64,000 nt of DNA from Symsagittifera roscoffensis (taxonomy: Eukaryota > Xenacoelomorpha > Acoela > Convolutidae): NCBI RefSeq assembly GCF_963678635.1, contig NC_087065.1:36231888-36295887 (forward strand), read 5' to 3'. Shown piece by piece: positions 1-10,213 of the stretch; position 1 is the first letter of the stretch, and every line of letters starts with the position of its first letter. The translations under genes were made by a program, and so were the position numbers. The notes beneath the pieces were generated by a model. That model searched no databases and had not been told where the DNA came from. It saw only the letters and a list, made by a program, of their open reading frames with translations.

Positions 1-1569
1 GTTCAAGAACCGCAGTACATTTTGTTTCTCTGACAGAGAATTGTCGGCCACCACTTGACTGTGGTTTTCCTCGCTTTCAAGTTCAGGCAGAGGGAGTAGC
101 AAGGGTAGACTTTCCGGGGCGACAAACGATCCTGAAGGTTCACAAGCGTCGATTGCTGGCGGCAAAATTGAGGTGGAAGTTCCAGCAGCGTTATGTAGGG
201 CTCGGTCGACATGATGCGACACAATCTTCGCTTTTGTTAACTTTTTTCTTGCATTCTCATAATGCGTTTTCGATACCTGTTTGCTGTGTCCCACATGGTC
301 GTTCATTTCGTTTCTATGTCTCTCCGTTATACTCTCGTCGTCCGCCCACATTGATTTCATTAATTTCCGATAATTTTTCGAGGTGAACTTTTTGCACTCG
401 AACAATCTTGCAACTGTTCGGTAATACTTGTTTTGATATTTGTACACAGTCATGTCTGAGAGTTGGCTGTCGTCAGTAATGGTATATTGCGACCACATAA
501 ATTTCCAATTTGCCTTTCCCATTCTCTCGAGAAGCTGGAGATAGCCTGCCATTAGGTCCGACTCTTCTTTATTCATTACAAGGACCTTCGAGCCGTAAAT
601 GTGAAAGGTCTTATGGCTCTGCTGCAATTGCTCATACAGCAACTGTACAGCCTCTCGCTCCGCTCCTGGGGGTGTTTTTCTCAAATTTTCCGGCACACAT
701 TCGAATCCAGTGAGCCTGCTTCTTTCATCATAGAAAGCTCTCTCTAGGAAGCACTTTTGCATCTTCAAAATCTCTGACGTTCTGGAGACATTTTTCATAA
801 TCAGCATGGTTATGAGGCATCTTTGAACTTGAATGAACTCAAGTTCACTAATTGAATCCGCGATAAGTGTTTCTGTCACAAATGTCACTAGGTCACGTGA
901 CAGTTTGTTGGCTTCAGTGATGGTAGGGAGTTGATCGTTGGTGATTGTTTCTCTTGCCTGATTCCAACGCTTCATGGGGAGGTTGAGGTCATTTTGGGAA
1001 TTTTTGATGACTGTTTTAAATTGCAGAATATCTATCTTCTGTCTCGGATATTGGGTTCCGTATCGACTGACAAGGTAGTCGACTACAAAGTCGCTCAAAA
1101 TATCCAGAACGACTTTCTTACTTTTTGGTGCTCTGACACCCTCCTCCTCGACACGAGCTAAAAATTTTTGAATTCCTGTGGCATCTGAAAGCCCCTTTGT
1201 GTCCTCAATTGCCATCGCAATCCTGTTCAGTTTCCCCTCTATGTTCTCTGGAGTCATTGTTCGAGAAATTTTTTTCTCATATTGCTCCAGTTTGTAGCTC
1301 TTGTAAGCTTTCAGAATGGGGGCAAAGTTGTATGTGATATGTGGCCAGTACAATTGCCAAACCAACCAGTCGCGCTTCTGACTTTCTTCAGTTTGTGCTT
1401 TGGCCAACACAAACTCAGGCAGTTGGCCCACTCTGCTGAATGCTTCGTAACAATCCTCATGATTTGGCTGATCTTTCTGGTGACGGCTAATGCGATCTAC
1501 TATCGCGAGACAATCGGGTCGAGTACATATGTACTTTAGGGTTCTTAAAAAAAAGAGTTTTGAAAATGT
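1..1569 (-). CDS. Tyrosine-recombinase-like protein, C-terminal ~520 codons (runs off left edge)
   Basis: A single minus-strand frame is open from 1569 (upstream TAG at 1572-1570) to base 1 with no stop, so the gene continues beyond the window. The second half has the layout of a tyrosine recombinase catalytic domain. A first arginine box reads NVSRTSEILKM (near 760-790). A second box, FTSKNYRKLMKSM (near 330-365), has Lys-x-x-Arg where His-x-x-Arg is usual. A GHS box is followed by a candidate nucleophile Tyr in HVGHSKQVSKTHYE (near 245-290). The tail is acidic and Pro/Ser-rich. The first in-frame ATG is at 1257, but coding-like sequence extends upstream to about 1500, so either an upstream exon is missing or the copy is truncated by the repeat region. 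It could belong to a Crypton-like or other recombinase-bearing transposon, or be a host gene derived from one. The fold assignment is inferred from motif order; family name uncertain. Confidence 0.55.
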
Positions 1570-1763
1570 CTAAAAATTGAAAAAAAGTTCAAAAAACTAG
1601 AGTAAAAATTGACCAATGTTGAGGCTAATGTAAAAGCATTTGAAAAAGTTTAAAACCAATTTTTTGCCGTGAAGACGAATTTTCCATGAAAAGTTTAAGT
1701 TTAGTCAAAAAAGATTCCACATAACACCAAGCTTATGGATGAAAAATTGTCTCAAATTTCGTT

Positions 1764-2195
1764 CGGGTTGTTGAGATCTGGCTCCCTGTAGTTGCATTTT
1801 TTTGAAAAAACACAGTTTTTTACCAGTTTTTCCTTTATAACTTTTTTTTCACACGCTAAAGTTCCCTAATGTTTTTTCTTTAAAAAAAATCAGGCTTGAT
1901 GTGTTACGTTTAGGAAATATCACTTCGTTTTCTGAATAAAACTGAAACTATCAAAAACATTCCTATTAAAAAAAAAATTGACCCATTTTTGGTCAATTTT
2001 TTCACCCTCTGATAGCGATAAAAACTAATATTTCATTATGAAAATGAGTTTTTATCGAAGTTTTATTGAATAATCAGCTCTAGTCCTGCTTGCGAGTCAC
2101 CTTTTAAAAACATTTTGAGATCAAACTTCAGATGCGTTGTTGAGATCTGGCTCCTTGTAGTTGCACTTTTTTGAAAAAACGCAGTTTTTTAATAG
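1764..2195 (+). repeat. Short direct repeat in AT-rich DNA
   Basis: A ~60-bp block beginning GTTGTTGAGATCTGGCTCC near 1766 recurs with a few changes near 2135, about 370 bp later. Both copies run into TTTTTTGAAAAAAC and a cAGTTTTTT run. The DNA between them is AT-rich with poly-T and poly-A runs, and no coding frame is convincing. Confidence 0.6.
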
Positions 2196-3050
2196 ATCGG
2201 TTTAGATGAGGTTGCATTAAATTTTTTTTCAGCAAATAGGGGGTCGGAGCAGCTATTGTTTGGTCTGTAGTTTCAAAAAAAATTTGATTGGGGCTAATTG
2301 GTATCTTTTAAGGGCAAAAAAACCTATTCAAAATGGGTGCGTTTTTGGTAATTTTTGGGGTTAACCCCAAGTTTTCAAAACAGTGTTTCAAAGTGCATCA
2401 ATTTAACTTGAGTTTTATCTATACATAATTTTAGAGGGTTGTTTGAGTCAGTTGGTTGTGGTAAACTGTTTTTCTTGAAATTAACACAAAAAATAGAAAA
2501 AAAATGCAGTTTTTCGTTTTTTTTTATCCAAAAAAATCCCCAAAAATCCCGACTTTTTTTTGACAAAAAATGAATAAAACTTTTCTAATCGATTCAAAAG
2601 GTTATATTCGTGTTTCACTTGAAAAATACTACAATTTAGTGTAATTTGTTTCTCTCTAAAGTCAATTGAGTGATATTTTAGGACAATTGCGTTTTTGGCA
2701 AAAAGTTGTTGCTAACTTCTTTTTTGGTGTTTTAGCCATAGAAAAGAAAACCAAATAGCAAATATCAGACATTTTGCTGATGTGGACTTCTATTAGTCAC
2801 CAAAAGCCCTAGAGATAGTATTAGGTATTGTAAAAGGTTAGAAACATTCATATATGCGCCTTAAAATAAAAAAAATCTTAATCCCAAAATTTTTTTAGTA
2901 ACGTTTAGTTTTTAATCACTATGAAACAAAAAAATCAAAAAAATGAGAAGTATAACAAGGTGCAGCTAGAAAACAGATCTTGCTACTTGCACAGTTTTTT
3001 TTGGGAAGATAAGGCTTTTGAAAGCCTTTTTGTGAGCTCAATGCTCGATT
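2195..3050 (+). repeat. AT-rich repeat unit, direct copy 1
   Basis: The unit opens with GATCGGTTTAGATGAGGTTG and returns 878 bp later as GATTGGTTTAGATGAGGTTG. The two copies share a long series of blocks, including GGTCGGAGCAGCTATT (with changes), CTTTTAAGGGCAAAAAAA, TTTTCAAAACAGTG, GGTTGTGGTAAACTG and TGTGAGCTCAA. Homopolymer runs vary in length between copies. The short frames on both strands here are low-complexity and not credible genes. Confidence 0.75.
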
Positions 3051-3072
3051 TCAACTGGAAAATTTTGGTTTT

Positions 3073-3943
3073 AGATTGGTTTAGATGAGGTTGCAAAATT
3101 TTTTTTCAACAAATAGGTCGTCGGAGCAGCTATTATTTGGTCGGTAGTCTCAAAAAATGTTGATTGGGGTTAATTTGTATCTTTTAAGGGCAAAAAAAAA
3201 CCTATTCAAAAATGGGTGCGTTTCTGGTAACTTTTGGGGTTAAGCCCAAATTTTCAAAACAGTGCTTCAAAGTGCATCAACTCTATTGAGTTTAATCTAT
3301 ACATAAGTTTCGAGTGTTGCTTGGGTCAGTAGGTTGTGGTAAACTGTTTTTCCTGAAATCAACGCAAAAAAAAAATAGAAAAAAAATGCAGTTTTTCTTT
3401 TTTTTTTAACCAAAAAAATCCAAAAAATCCCGACTTCTTTTTTGACAAAAAACGATGTAAAAACTTTTTCAATCGATTCAAAAAGGTTATATTCGTGTCT
3501 CACTTGAAAAAAAAACACAAATTAGTGTATTGTTTTTTTCTCTAAAGTCAATTGAATGATATTTTAGGACAAGTGCGATTTTGGCAAAAAGTTGTGGCTA
3601 ACTCCTTTTTTGGTGTTTTAGCCATAAAAAAAAAACCAAAGAGAAAAAAATCAAACAAGTTGCGTTTGTGGACTACCATTGGTCACCGGAAGCCATAGAA
3701 AAATCATTAGGTAGAGTAAAATATTAGGAACATTCATATATGCGCCTTAATAAAAAAAATCTTAACCCCAATTTTTTTTTTAGTAAATTTTAGTTTTGTA
3801 GTCACTACGAAACAAAAAAAACCTGAAAACGTTAAATAGTATATCTGGAACAGCTATTTAACAGATAATGCTAGTTGCAAGGTAGATTTGAGAATATAAC
3901 GCTTTTAAAAATCTTTTTTGTGAGCTCAAGTTTCGACTTGCCA
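3073..3943 (+). repeat. AT-rich repeat unit, direct copy 2
   Basis: This is the second direct copy of the 2195-3050 unit, diverged by many substitutions and homopolymer length changes, so the duplication is old. Its left half also pairs as an inverted repeat with 4330-4775. Confidence 0.75.
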
Positions 3944-4329
3944 AAACGCACCTCTCTAGGGCGGGTTTTTTCATTTTTTTTGCCCAAAACTAAGTAAGTA
4001 ATTTTTTTTCGTTTAAACGACTTCAGATTCTGATTCCTCATTGCAAACTGAGCCTACATGCCGATTTTTATCTTCCTAGTATCATAAGATCTTAATTGGG
4101 ACTTAATCTCGAATAAGACCATAAAATCTGAGTTGAAAGTATAACTACATTTTCCTGGGAGTTCAGGGTTTCTGAATCTTAACCCCCAATTTCTTAACCC
4201 CAACATTTCTGTGGGTTCCCTGGGTCAACACAAGTCCAACCATGTATCATTTATTGATTTTGGACGATTGGTTGAAATTTTAGGGTAAAAAAAACCAAAA
4301 TAGGTCTTAAACCCAATTTTTTCCAAAAA

Positions 4330-4775
4330 CGCACTTGTCGTAAAATCTCATTCAATTGACTTTAGAGAGAAAATAAATACATTACAGTGTACGGTTTTTC
4401 AAGAGAAACACGAATATATTGCTTTTAAATCGGTTAGAAGACTTTTTACATTTTTTTTTTGACAAAAGAAAAGTCGGGACTTTTTGGATTTTTTTCGGTT
4501 TAAAAAAAACCAAAAAATTGCATTTTTTAGTATTTTTTCTGTTTCAAAAACAAAAAAACAGTTTAGCACAACCTACTGACCCAAACGACACTCGAAAATC
4601 ATGTATAGAACATACTCAAAGCAATTGATTGACTTCGACACTTTATGAAAAATTGAGCTTAACCCCAAAAATGACCAAATACGCACCCATTTTCGAATAA
4701 GTTTTTTTTGCCTTAAAATGATAAAAGTTGGCCCCAATTGATATTTTTGGAAACTAGAGACCATATACTAGCTGT
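4330..4775 (-). repeat. AT-rich repeat unit, inverted third copy
   Basis: Reading the minus strand from about 4775 to 4330 reproduces the first half of the unit: a GGACAGCTA-type start, CCAATTGGGGCC, CTTATTCGAAAATGGGTGCG, the poly-A/poly-T core and CTAAAGTCAATTGA. With the direct copy at 3073-3600 it forms a large imperfect inverted repeat with a ~0.75 kb spacer, which could give double-stranded RNA if transcribed. Confidence 0.65.
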
Positions 4776-5757
4776 CCCAATCTCTTAATTGATGAAAAAA
4801 AAAACAATTTTTCAATGCGAACTCGGCTAAACCCAACTTCATTTTTCTTAAATTCAACCAAAAATGACCCCAATATTTTTTTAATCAAAAGCCGCAAAAG
4901 GATAAAAAAACATAGGGATTGGTGTAAATGCTCTCGAGAGTCCATATATGACCTCTATTTATCCTAATTCGCAATAGTTTTCGATTTTCTCAGGTCGGGT
5001 ATTTTTGAGGGTCAATTACAAAAACGCACCGATACTAGGCTTAGTGGGTTTAACCTGATCCGACTCCGCACCAAAAATTTTGAGTTTTTTCGTTCTAGCC
5101 CCCCGGCTTGTAAAATAAATGAATAAACCTACCACACCTATTGACTTTTAAATAATCAGGTCAATGGCTTACACGGTAACTAAAATTACAGTACTCGTTC
5201 TCCATGGTGTAGCCCTTGGAAAATTATAGATCTGGGAAACATATTAAGCAATAAGTTAGATGATGATGCCAGAAAAGCAGTCTGGTGTTATTGATCGTCT
5301 GGCAGCGAACTGAAGCAAAACAGTCAATTATCCAAAAAATGAAATCATTTCTTGAGATATGCCGGTGGCGTTCTAAAACGGTAAAAGACAACCCATGATA
5401 ACTTATGATCGCGCGCGGCTATCAAATAGCAGACCAATCTGCAGTTTTGCATCAAAAATGGGAATATGTTAGCAACTAAAAAAATGGATATAAATAATTT
5501 TGTGGACACAGCTAAGCGCATATTCAGATGTTAACTCGTAAAAATGATTTCAAAACCGGTTTCGGTCATTTAACTCTAGTTGAACAAAACATTTACCCCG
5601 ACCAGGAACAAATGATCGGATTCACCCTCAATGAAAACCGGTATTGTCCCCGAAGAGGGATTCTAACAAGGGGATCCGCTAGCTGTGTTGACGACATAAC
5701 TAAGGTGACGACTAGAAAACTGTGCTCCAGGATCTCCGTCTTGTCATTGATGAGATC
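4776..5757. other. No recognisable gene
   Basis: Mixed-composition DNA between the AT-rich repeats and the 3' end of the CR1-like element. An 88-codon plus-strand frame (5528-5794) runs into the element tail and matches nothing I know. I see no RNA gene or clear repeat here. Confidence 0.4.
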
Positions 5758-5776
5758 TACTACTACTACTACTAAA
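5758..5776 (-). repeat. (TAG)n 3' tail of the CR1-like element
   Basis: Five to six CTA units on the plus strand (TAG on the element sense strand) lie just after the ORF2 3' UTR. Short tandem tails of this kind mark the 3' ends of CR1-type elements. Confidence 0.65.
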
Positions 5777-5844
5777 AGAATTTATTCCCTTTAAAATATA
5801 AAGGCATCAAACAAAAGAAATGGTATGATTATGTACACAAGACA

Positions 5845-8688
5845 TCACGAACGGCAATTTATGCAATGGCAACAAAGTAGCATTGAACAAGAGTTGTTTA
5901 AGTTGAACATATCAATTCTATTTTTCAGATAGATTTTCAATTTTGCTTTGAAAATTTCAGGCGATGAGAAAATGTCGGCTATGTTGTTTGCTGAAATCAT
6001 GTTGGCATACCGACAGACGCGATAGAAGAAAAATTGCTCTGTAAAGAAGAGTCGACAATTCTGGGTTGTTGAAAGCTTAGGGCGTGAGCTATTGCGAAGG
6101 TCTTTGGCTGCAAAGGTAAAATTTATGTATCTGTAAAGGTTGAAATCAAATTGATCAGTCAGGACTCGATTAAGAAAACACATATCATGTAAAGCTATAG
6201 TGAAGGAAATTGGCAAGGAATTCGTTTTTCTAAGTTGTTCTGTATAGTCGTTGACTCCCGTTACCCATTTCAAACATTTTCTGTTAAATAATTCTAGTTT
6301 GCGGCGATATGTTAAAGATGGAAACCAGACCTGACTACCGTATAATAAAATACTCACAATACATAGCTGGTAATATTTGAATTTGGTTCTCATGGATACT
6401 CCATAAGGGATTGAACGTTTCAAGAAATGGAAAGCTTTGTTAACTGCAACCAGTTTGGTTTTAATGTGGATGTCCCACTTTAAATCACTAGATATCGTTA
6501 CTCCGAGATCTTTGATAGATGAAACTGACGGAATTGGGTAATCATTAAGGCAAAGTGTAGATTTGGGGGAAGTTGAGTTAAAACAAATAACTTTGCATTT
6601 ATCAGAATTAAATGTCATTTCGTTTTCAAGCGTCCAATTGATAAATAGATCAATGTCTATTTGAACTAAGGAAAAGTCATATTTTGAATAGAGTTTGCTG
6701 TCATCAGCAAACAGAAAACATTTAGAGGTTTTCAAGACAGCTGGCATATCATTAATGAAGAGTATAAATAGTAAAGGGCCGAGTACACTTCCTTGCGGAA
6801 CACCACTTGTTACATGGCCTTTTGGAGATGCTTCATTGTTAATTAAGACATTTTGCGTGCGGTTTGTGAGATAGGAAGCAAAAAGTTCAAGAAAGCTAAC
6901 GTCAAAGCCTAAATTACCAAGTTTCAAAATAAGTATATGATGAGGAACTTGATCAAAAGCCTTGCGAAAATCGAAGTACACAGAAAGACATTCGCTTTTT
7001 GCCTCGACGTCGTTATAAATCTGATCTAGGTATTCAAGAAGCTGAGTAACAGTCGATCGCTTGGTCATAAAACCATGTTGAGCAGGTGTAACTTTAGCCC
7101 GAATTTTAGGATAAATGAAATCGAAGATCATTCTCTCCAGAACAATCGATAATTGAGGCAATATGCTAATCGGGCGATAATTTTCAACATTTTCGGGATT
7201 ACTAGATTTAAGAACTGGCGTAATAAACGCACATTTCCAAAGTTCTGGCCACGTTTTAGTTTCCAAAACCTTGACAAAGAGCTGCACGACTAGAGGAGAT
7301 ATTAATTCACTGCAGTAGTTAAGAATAAAGGTTGGGAGGCGGTCGTTGGTAATACAAGAAGTTTTAGCAAATTTGAGAGCTTTCTCGACCTTTTTAAGGT
7401 TGACATGGAGATCGGATAGAAAAATGGTGGGTTTTTCGGGTTGTAAGATTTGAATTTCATGCTTTTCTAGAAGCACTGAACAGAAGTAATCGTTCAAAAG
7501 AATGGCTATTTCAATAGAAGTGGATGCTTTTCTATTCATCCAGTGCATTTGGTTTGGTAGTTTCCTTCTGGTAAAAGATCGAAGGTATTTAAAGCAATCA
7601 CGGGTAGAATTTGGTCTTAAAGATTCAAGGAGACAAGTTTTATCCAATTCGATTGAATTGTTAAGGTCTTGTTGGATCGAAGCTAAATGATTTGTGTTGG
7701 CTGTCCGTTTAGATATGGAATGATGCTTATTCAGTAAATGAACTGTATGCGACGAATAATAATAGGGAAGTTGCTGGCGTCTTTTAGTTTTCTGTGCGCA
7801 TGATGAAAGAATTGCATGATTGATCTGAGCGTACCAGCTATCTACATAATCATTAGTGGTGGATATGGAATAACATGAGTTTTGTTCCACAATGAGTTTG
7901 GTAAAGCAAGGGCTGATGTTAGTATTGAAGATCGAATGAGAAAAAGATGATTTAGATAGAGAGGTTTTCATAAAATTCCCACTCACAGTAGGCGCTGCTT
8001 CAGGGATGGTAAAAAAAGCAAATAAAGGAAAATGGTCTGAGTAAAGCACTTCATTTACAAATGCAGTGAACAATTCTGTGTGCGAAGTTAAAATGATATC
8101 AAGAGTGTTGCCTGAGCGATGTGTGGGTTCATATATAAGGGGCATTAAGCTATGATCCTCAATAACCTCTAGGAACAGTTTCGAGTAATCACAGCCACCA
8201 TCAGAAGATGCCCAACAGATATCAGGCAGATTTAGGTCACCTAAGATTGTGTACGAACTAGAACCATTAATCAATTTGGAGTTAAAATAACGTATTGAAT
8301 CAGTAAGCATTTTGGCAGGTATCCGAAACTGCGACGAAGCGGGGGGGTTGTAAATAAGGAGGAAAATATGATTAACTGCACCCGAATATATTGAAAGTCC
8401 GATGCAGTAATCTGCATCGTATGATAGAGTTGAATAATTTAGAGCAAAACTCCTTTTTGTAGCAATGAGAACACCTCCGTGTTCTCCAGAAGTGCGGTCT
8501 TTTCGAGCAATAACCGAATAGGGAGAATTCATAGGAAAAATTTCGGGATCAGTAACTTCTGGTTTAAGCCATGTTTCAGTAATGAACACGATATCAGGAG
8601 AATGTAAAGAAAGAAAATTGATTAACTTCAGACGCTGATTTATGCTCAAGAGACTTTGTGCGTTGATAAGGCATAACTTTGATTGTAG
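5845..8688 (-). CDS. CR1-like ORF2: AP endonuclease and reverse transcriptase
   Basis: The frame is open from 8688, immediately after the ORF1 stop, to a stop at 5845-5847, giving about 947 codons. There is no ATG near the start. The first codons already encode the endonuclease beginning (KLCLINAQSL), and TTG at 8649 is the only start-like codon close by. The AP endonuclease follows (TETWL, GDLNLPDICW, THRSGNTLDIILTS, SDHFPLFAFF). RT blocks come next (FITPVLKSSNPENVENYRPI, YFDFRKAFDQVPH, GVPQGSVLGPLLFILFINDM, and FADDSKLYSK with the catalytic FADD), then the thumb and a C-terminal region. It would nick target DNA and prime reverse transcription there. It shares the ORF1 frame, so a readthrough fusion is a natural hypothesis. 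No frame damage is seen. Confidence 0.9.
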   Translation of the reverse strand, partial: LQSKLCLINAQSLLSINQRLKLINFLSLHSPDIVFITETWLKPEVTDPEIFPMNSPYSVIARKDRTSGEHGGVLIATKRSFALNYSTLSYDADYCIGLSIYSGAVNHIFLLIYNPPASSQFRIPAKMLTDSIRYFNSKLINGSSSYTILGDLNLPDICWASSDGGCDYSKLFLEVIEDHSLMPLIYEPTHRSGNTLDIILTSHTELFTAFVNEVLYSDHFPLFAFFTIPEAAPTVSGNFMKTSLSKSSFSHSIFNTNISPCFTKLIVEQNSCYSISTTNDYVDSWYAQINHAILSSCAQKTKRRQQLPYYYSSHTVHLLNKHHSISKRTANTNHLASIQQDLNNSIELDKTCLLESLRPNSTRDCFKYLRSFTRRKLPNQMHWMNRKASTSIEIAILLNDYFCSVLLEKHEIQILQPEKPTIFLSDLHVNLKKVEKALKFAKTSCITNDRLPTFILNYCSELISPLVVQLFVKVLETKTWPELWKCAFITPVLKSSNPENVENYRPISILPQLSIVLERMIFDFIYPKIRAKVTPAQHGFMTKRSTVTQLLEYLDQIYNDVEAKSECLSVYFDFRKAFDQVPHHILILKLGNLGFDVSFLELFASYLTNRTQNVLINNEASPKGHVTSGVPQGSVLGPLLFILFINDMPAVLKTSKCFLFADDSKLYSKYDFSLVQIDIDLFINWTLENEMTFNSDKCKVICFNSTSPKSTLCLNDYPIPSVSSIKDLGVTISSDLKWDIHIKTKLVAVNKAFHFLKRSIPYGVSMRTKFKYYQLCIVSILLYGSQVWFPSLTYRRKLELFNRKCLKWVTGVNDYTEQLRKTNSLPISFTIALHDMCFLNRVLTDQFDFNLYRYINFTFAAKDLRNSSRPKLSTTQNCRLFFTEQFFFYRVCRYANMISANNIADIFSSPEIFKAKLKIYLKNRIDMFNLNNSCSMLLCCHCINCRS

Positions 8689-8694
8689 TCAGTC
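8683..8694 (-). promoter_or_regulatory. Candidate stop-codon readthrough site (UGA CUA)
   Basis: The sense sequence is GAC TGA CTA CAA. UGA followed by CUA is the established efficient readthrough context of several animal genes and some RNA viruses. Here it is the only stop between ORF1 and ORF2, which are in one frame. Function is inferred from context. Confidence 0.55.
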
Positions 8695-9474
8695 AAGATT
8701 GATCTTGATACCATTTCGTTCGAGGGTCAGACCACGAATTTTTAGCTCATCGCGTGGAACTTTTTCATTGTTAATCATGTCGTACCGTTTCTTGAAGATT
8801 TTACGTTTCAGAATCTGTTCTTCTTGGTTCAGGGACTTCGATATGAAAATCTTTTCTTTGAAATTCTTCAGTTTGTAAGATTTTGCCAGGCATTTTCTAG
8901 CATTCCATTCGGATGACAGACGAACAAGTAAAGGACGCGGTCTTCGTTGTTGGGGATTAGCTTTACCAAGTCTATACATTTGGCAGATACTGAGATTTTC
9001 TTCGCCTATATGATCAAAAATTTCGGCCACTTTGGCTTCTTCGGCCTCTATATTGGATGTAAACTGTCCGTTGTCTTCGCAGACCCCGTCGATGATTATC
9101 TCGTTTTCACATGTGTTGGCCCGGTGACTGTTATTAATACGACTATTAACCGGTACATTCGATGATGTTGTCTTGGTTGGATCAACATTTTCAACAGTTT
9201 CTTTAATGCTTTTTGTAATTTCGATTAAGCTTTCTTGTCTTTGAATAATCAGTTCAAACTTAGCTTGGGATGTGAAGATGTTCCCCTCAAGGCAGCCAGA
9301 GCACAGCCAGAAGCATCCTCGAATTTTGCCCATTGTAGCTACATCATCAGGAGACAATCCAACACATTGCCCATGGAACCACGCGCTGCACTTTTCACAT
9401 CCTATAGCAGTTGAGTCGTTGTCCTTCACTGTTTTGTTGCATGGTCCACATCTAGTAGCTTTTGCTTGAGACAT
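8689..9474 (-). CDS. CR1-like ORF1: PHD-finger RNA-binding/chaperone protein
   Basis: The first ATG of the frame is at 9474, giving 261 codons to TGA at 8691-8689; the open frame itself reaches back to at least 9507. Residues ~8-60 form a PHD-type zinc finger with cysteines spaced as CGPC, CEKC, WFHGQC and CSGC, as found in ORF1 proteins of CR1-type elements. A middle segment (SRINNSHR, ENEIIIDGV) leads to a basic C-terminal half (RRPRPLLVRLSSEWNARKCL). The latter resembles the nucleic-acid-binding esterase-free ORF1 type. The protein is expected to bind element RNA. It ends directly before the ORF2 endonuclease in the same frame, with no intergenic space. Confidence 0.85.
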   Translation of the reverse strand: MSQAKATRCGPCNKTVKDNDSTAIGCEKCSAWFHGQCVGLSPDDVATMGKIRGCFWLCSGCLEGNIFTSQAKFELIIQRQESLIEITKSIKETVENVDPTKTTSSNVPVNSRINNSHRANTCENEIIIDGVCEDNGQFTSNIEAEEAKVAEIFDHIGEENLSICQMYRLGKANPQQRRPRPLLVRLSSEWNARKCLAKSYKLKNFKEKIFISKSLNQEEQILKRKIFKKRYDMINNEKVPRDELKIRGLTLERNGIKINLD

Positions 9475-9599
9475 ATCAAACCGGAAACTATTTAATAAGT
9501 TTATCACAACAATTAGGCTAAATCGAGACGGTTGCCTTGTCTTTGAACGAAGAAAAATGTGAAATAATCTTCTTCAGTTCTGAGGACGGGTTACTCACC

Positions 9600-10213
9600 A
9601 GATTAACCATCAGTTCAGGTTGATTTGCCCTAGAATTAAGACCGTGGAGGGCTCAAACCTGGAGCTTCTTGGCTCAGCTTTAGGACCGACCTCGCTTGAA
9701 ATAATTTTCAACGCGCAGCTGAAAGTCGTACTTGCGATGAAAGAACGATTGAAATATGTATCATCACATTGTGCTTTGATCTTGTGGAAGAATTGTTTTC
9801 TAATCCCTAAATTGATGTACTTCTTCCGAACATCAGAAGTCTACCGAAGAACAGATCTCCTTCAAACACTTGAAGACACACTCATTAATGTACTAGAAAA
9901 CATCATCATCATCAAGATGAACGTAGCTGTCTGGCAACAAGCTTCCTTATAAGCCCGATCAGATGGCTTAGGAATCTTGCCGCCCATGAAACTAGCTGTT
10001 ATGTCATTTCCTTCATCTTTCCAAGATTTAGCACAGCAGGTCAATGTTTTTTTCTCAAGCTGATATAATAACGGACGCCCTTACTGTCGGAGCGAAATAT
10101 ACGACAACGTCACAGAAAAACAGATAAGCCAGTTTCCCCAAGATGCAATCGACAACAACGCCGCCAGACTACATAGAACTGCATGTACTGGTGCGAGTGA
10201 CTGGCTCAACGCA
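9600..10213 (+). pseudogene. Decayed non-LTR RT element, 5' fragment (split by element A)
   Basis: Plus-strand frames read like the region after the RT palm of a non-LTR element: a segment with GSNLELLGSALG, then HCALILWKNCFLIPKL, YFFRTSEV and VAVWQQASL. The match then continues with stops and frame changes through GLGILPPMKLAV to ASDWLNA. The sequence halts in mid-domain at 10213, where element A starts, and resumes at 28386. At least one stop follows WQQASL and another lies near 10065. The part upstream of 9600 is absent, apparently lost or displaced when the CR1-like element landed. It is not the same family as that element. Confidence 0.65.

Larger units (their letters stand above)
5758..9600 (-). 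mobile_element. CR1-like non-LTR retrotransposon, near full length
   Basis: On the minus strand the order is a short 5' leader (about 9600-9475), ORF1 with a PHD-type zinc finger, ORF2 with an AP-type endonuclease and reverse transcriptase, a short 3' UTR with an AATAAA on the sense strand near 5783, and a (TAG)n microsatellite tail. A PHD-bearing ORF1, AP endonuclease and simple-repeat tail instead of poly-A fit the CR1/L2/Rex group. The 5' boundary is approximate: plus-strand sequence of another RT element resumes near 9600. The reading frames are undamaged, so the copy is young or conserved. Confidence 0.8.

Noticed and set aside
3-224. 73-codon minus frame at the left edge
   Set aside because: It is a shadow of the 520-codon recombinase-like frame, which is open through the same DNA to the window end.
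5528-5794. 88-codon plus frame ending in a poly-Thr run
   Set aside because: The Thr run is the CTA/TAC tail of the CR1-like element, so the frame crosses an insertion boundary and is not a gene.
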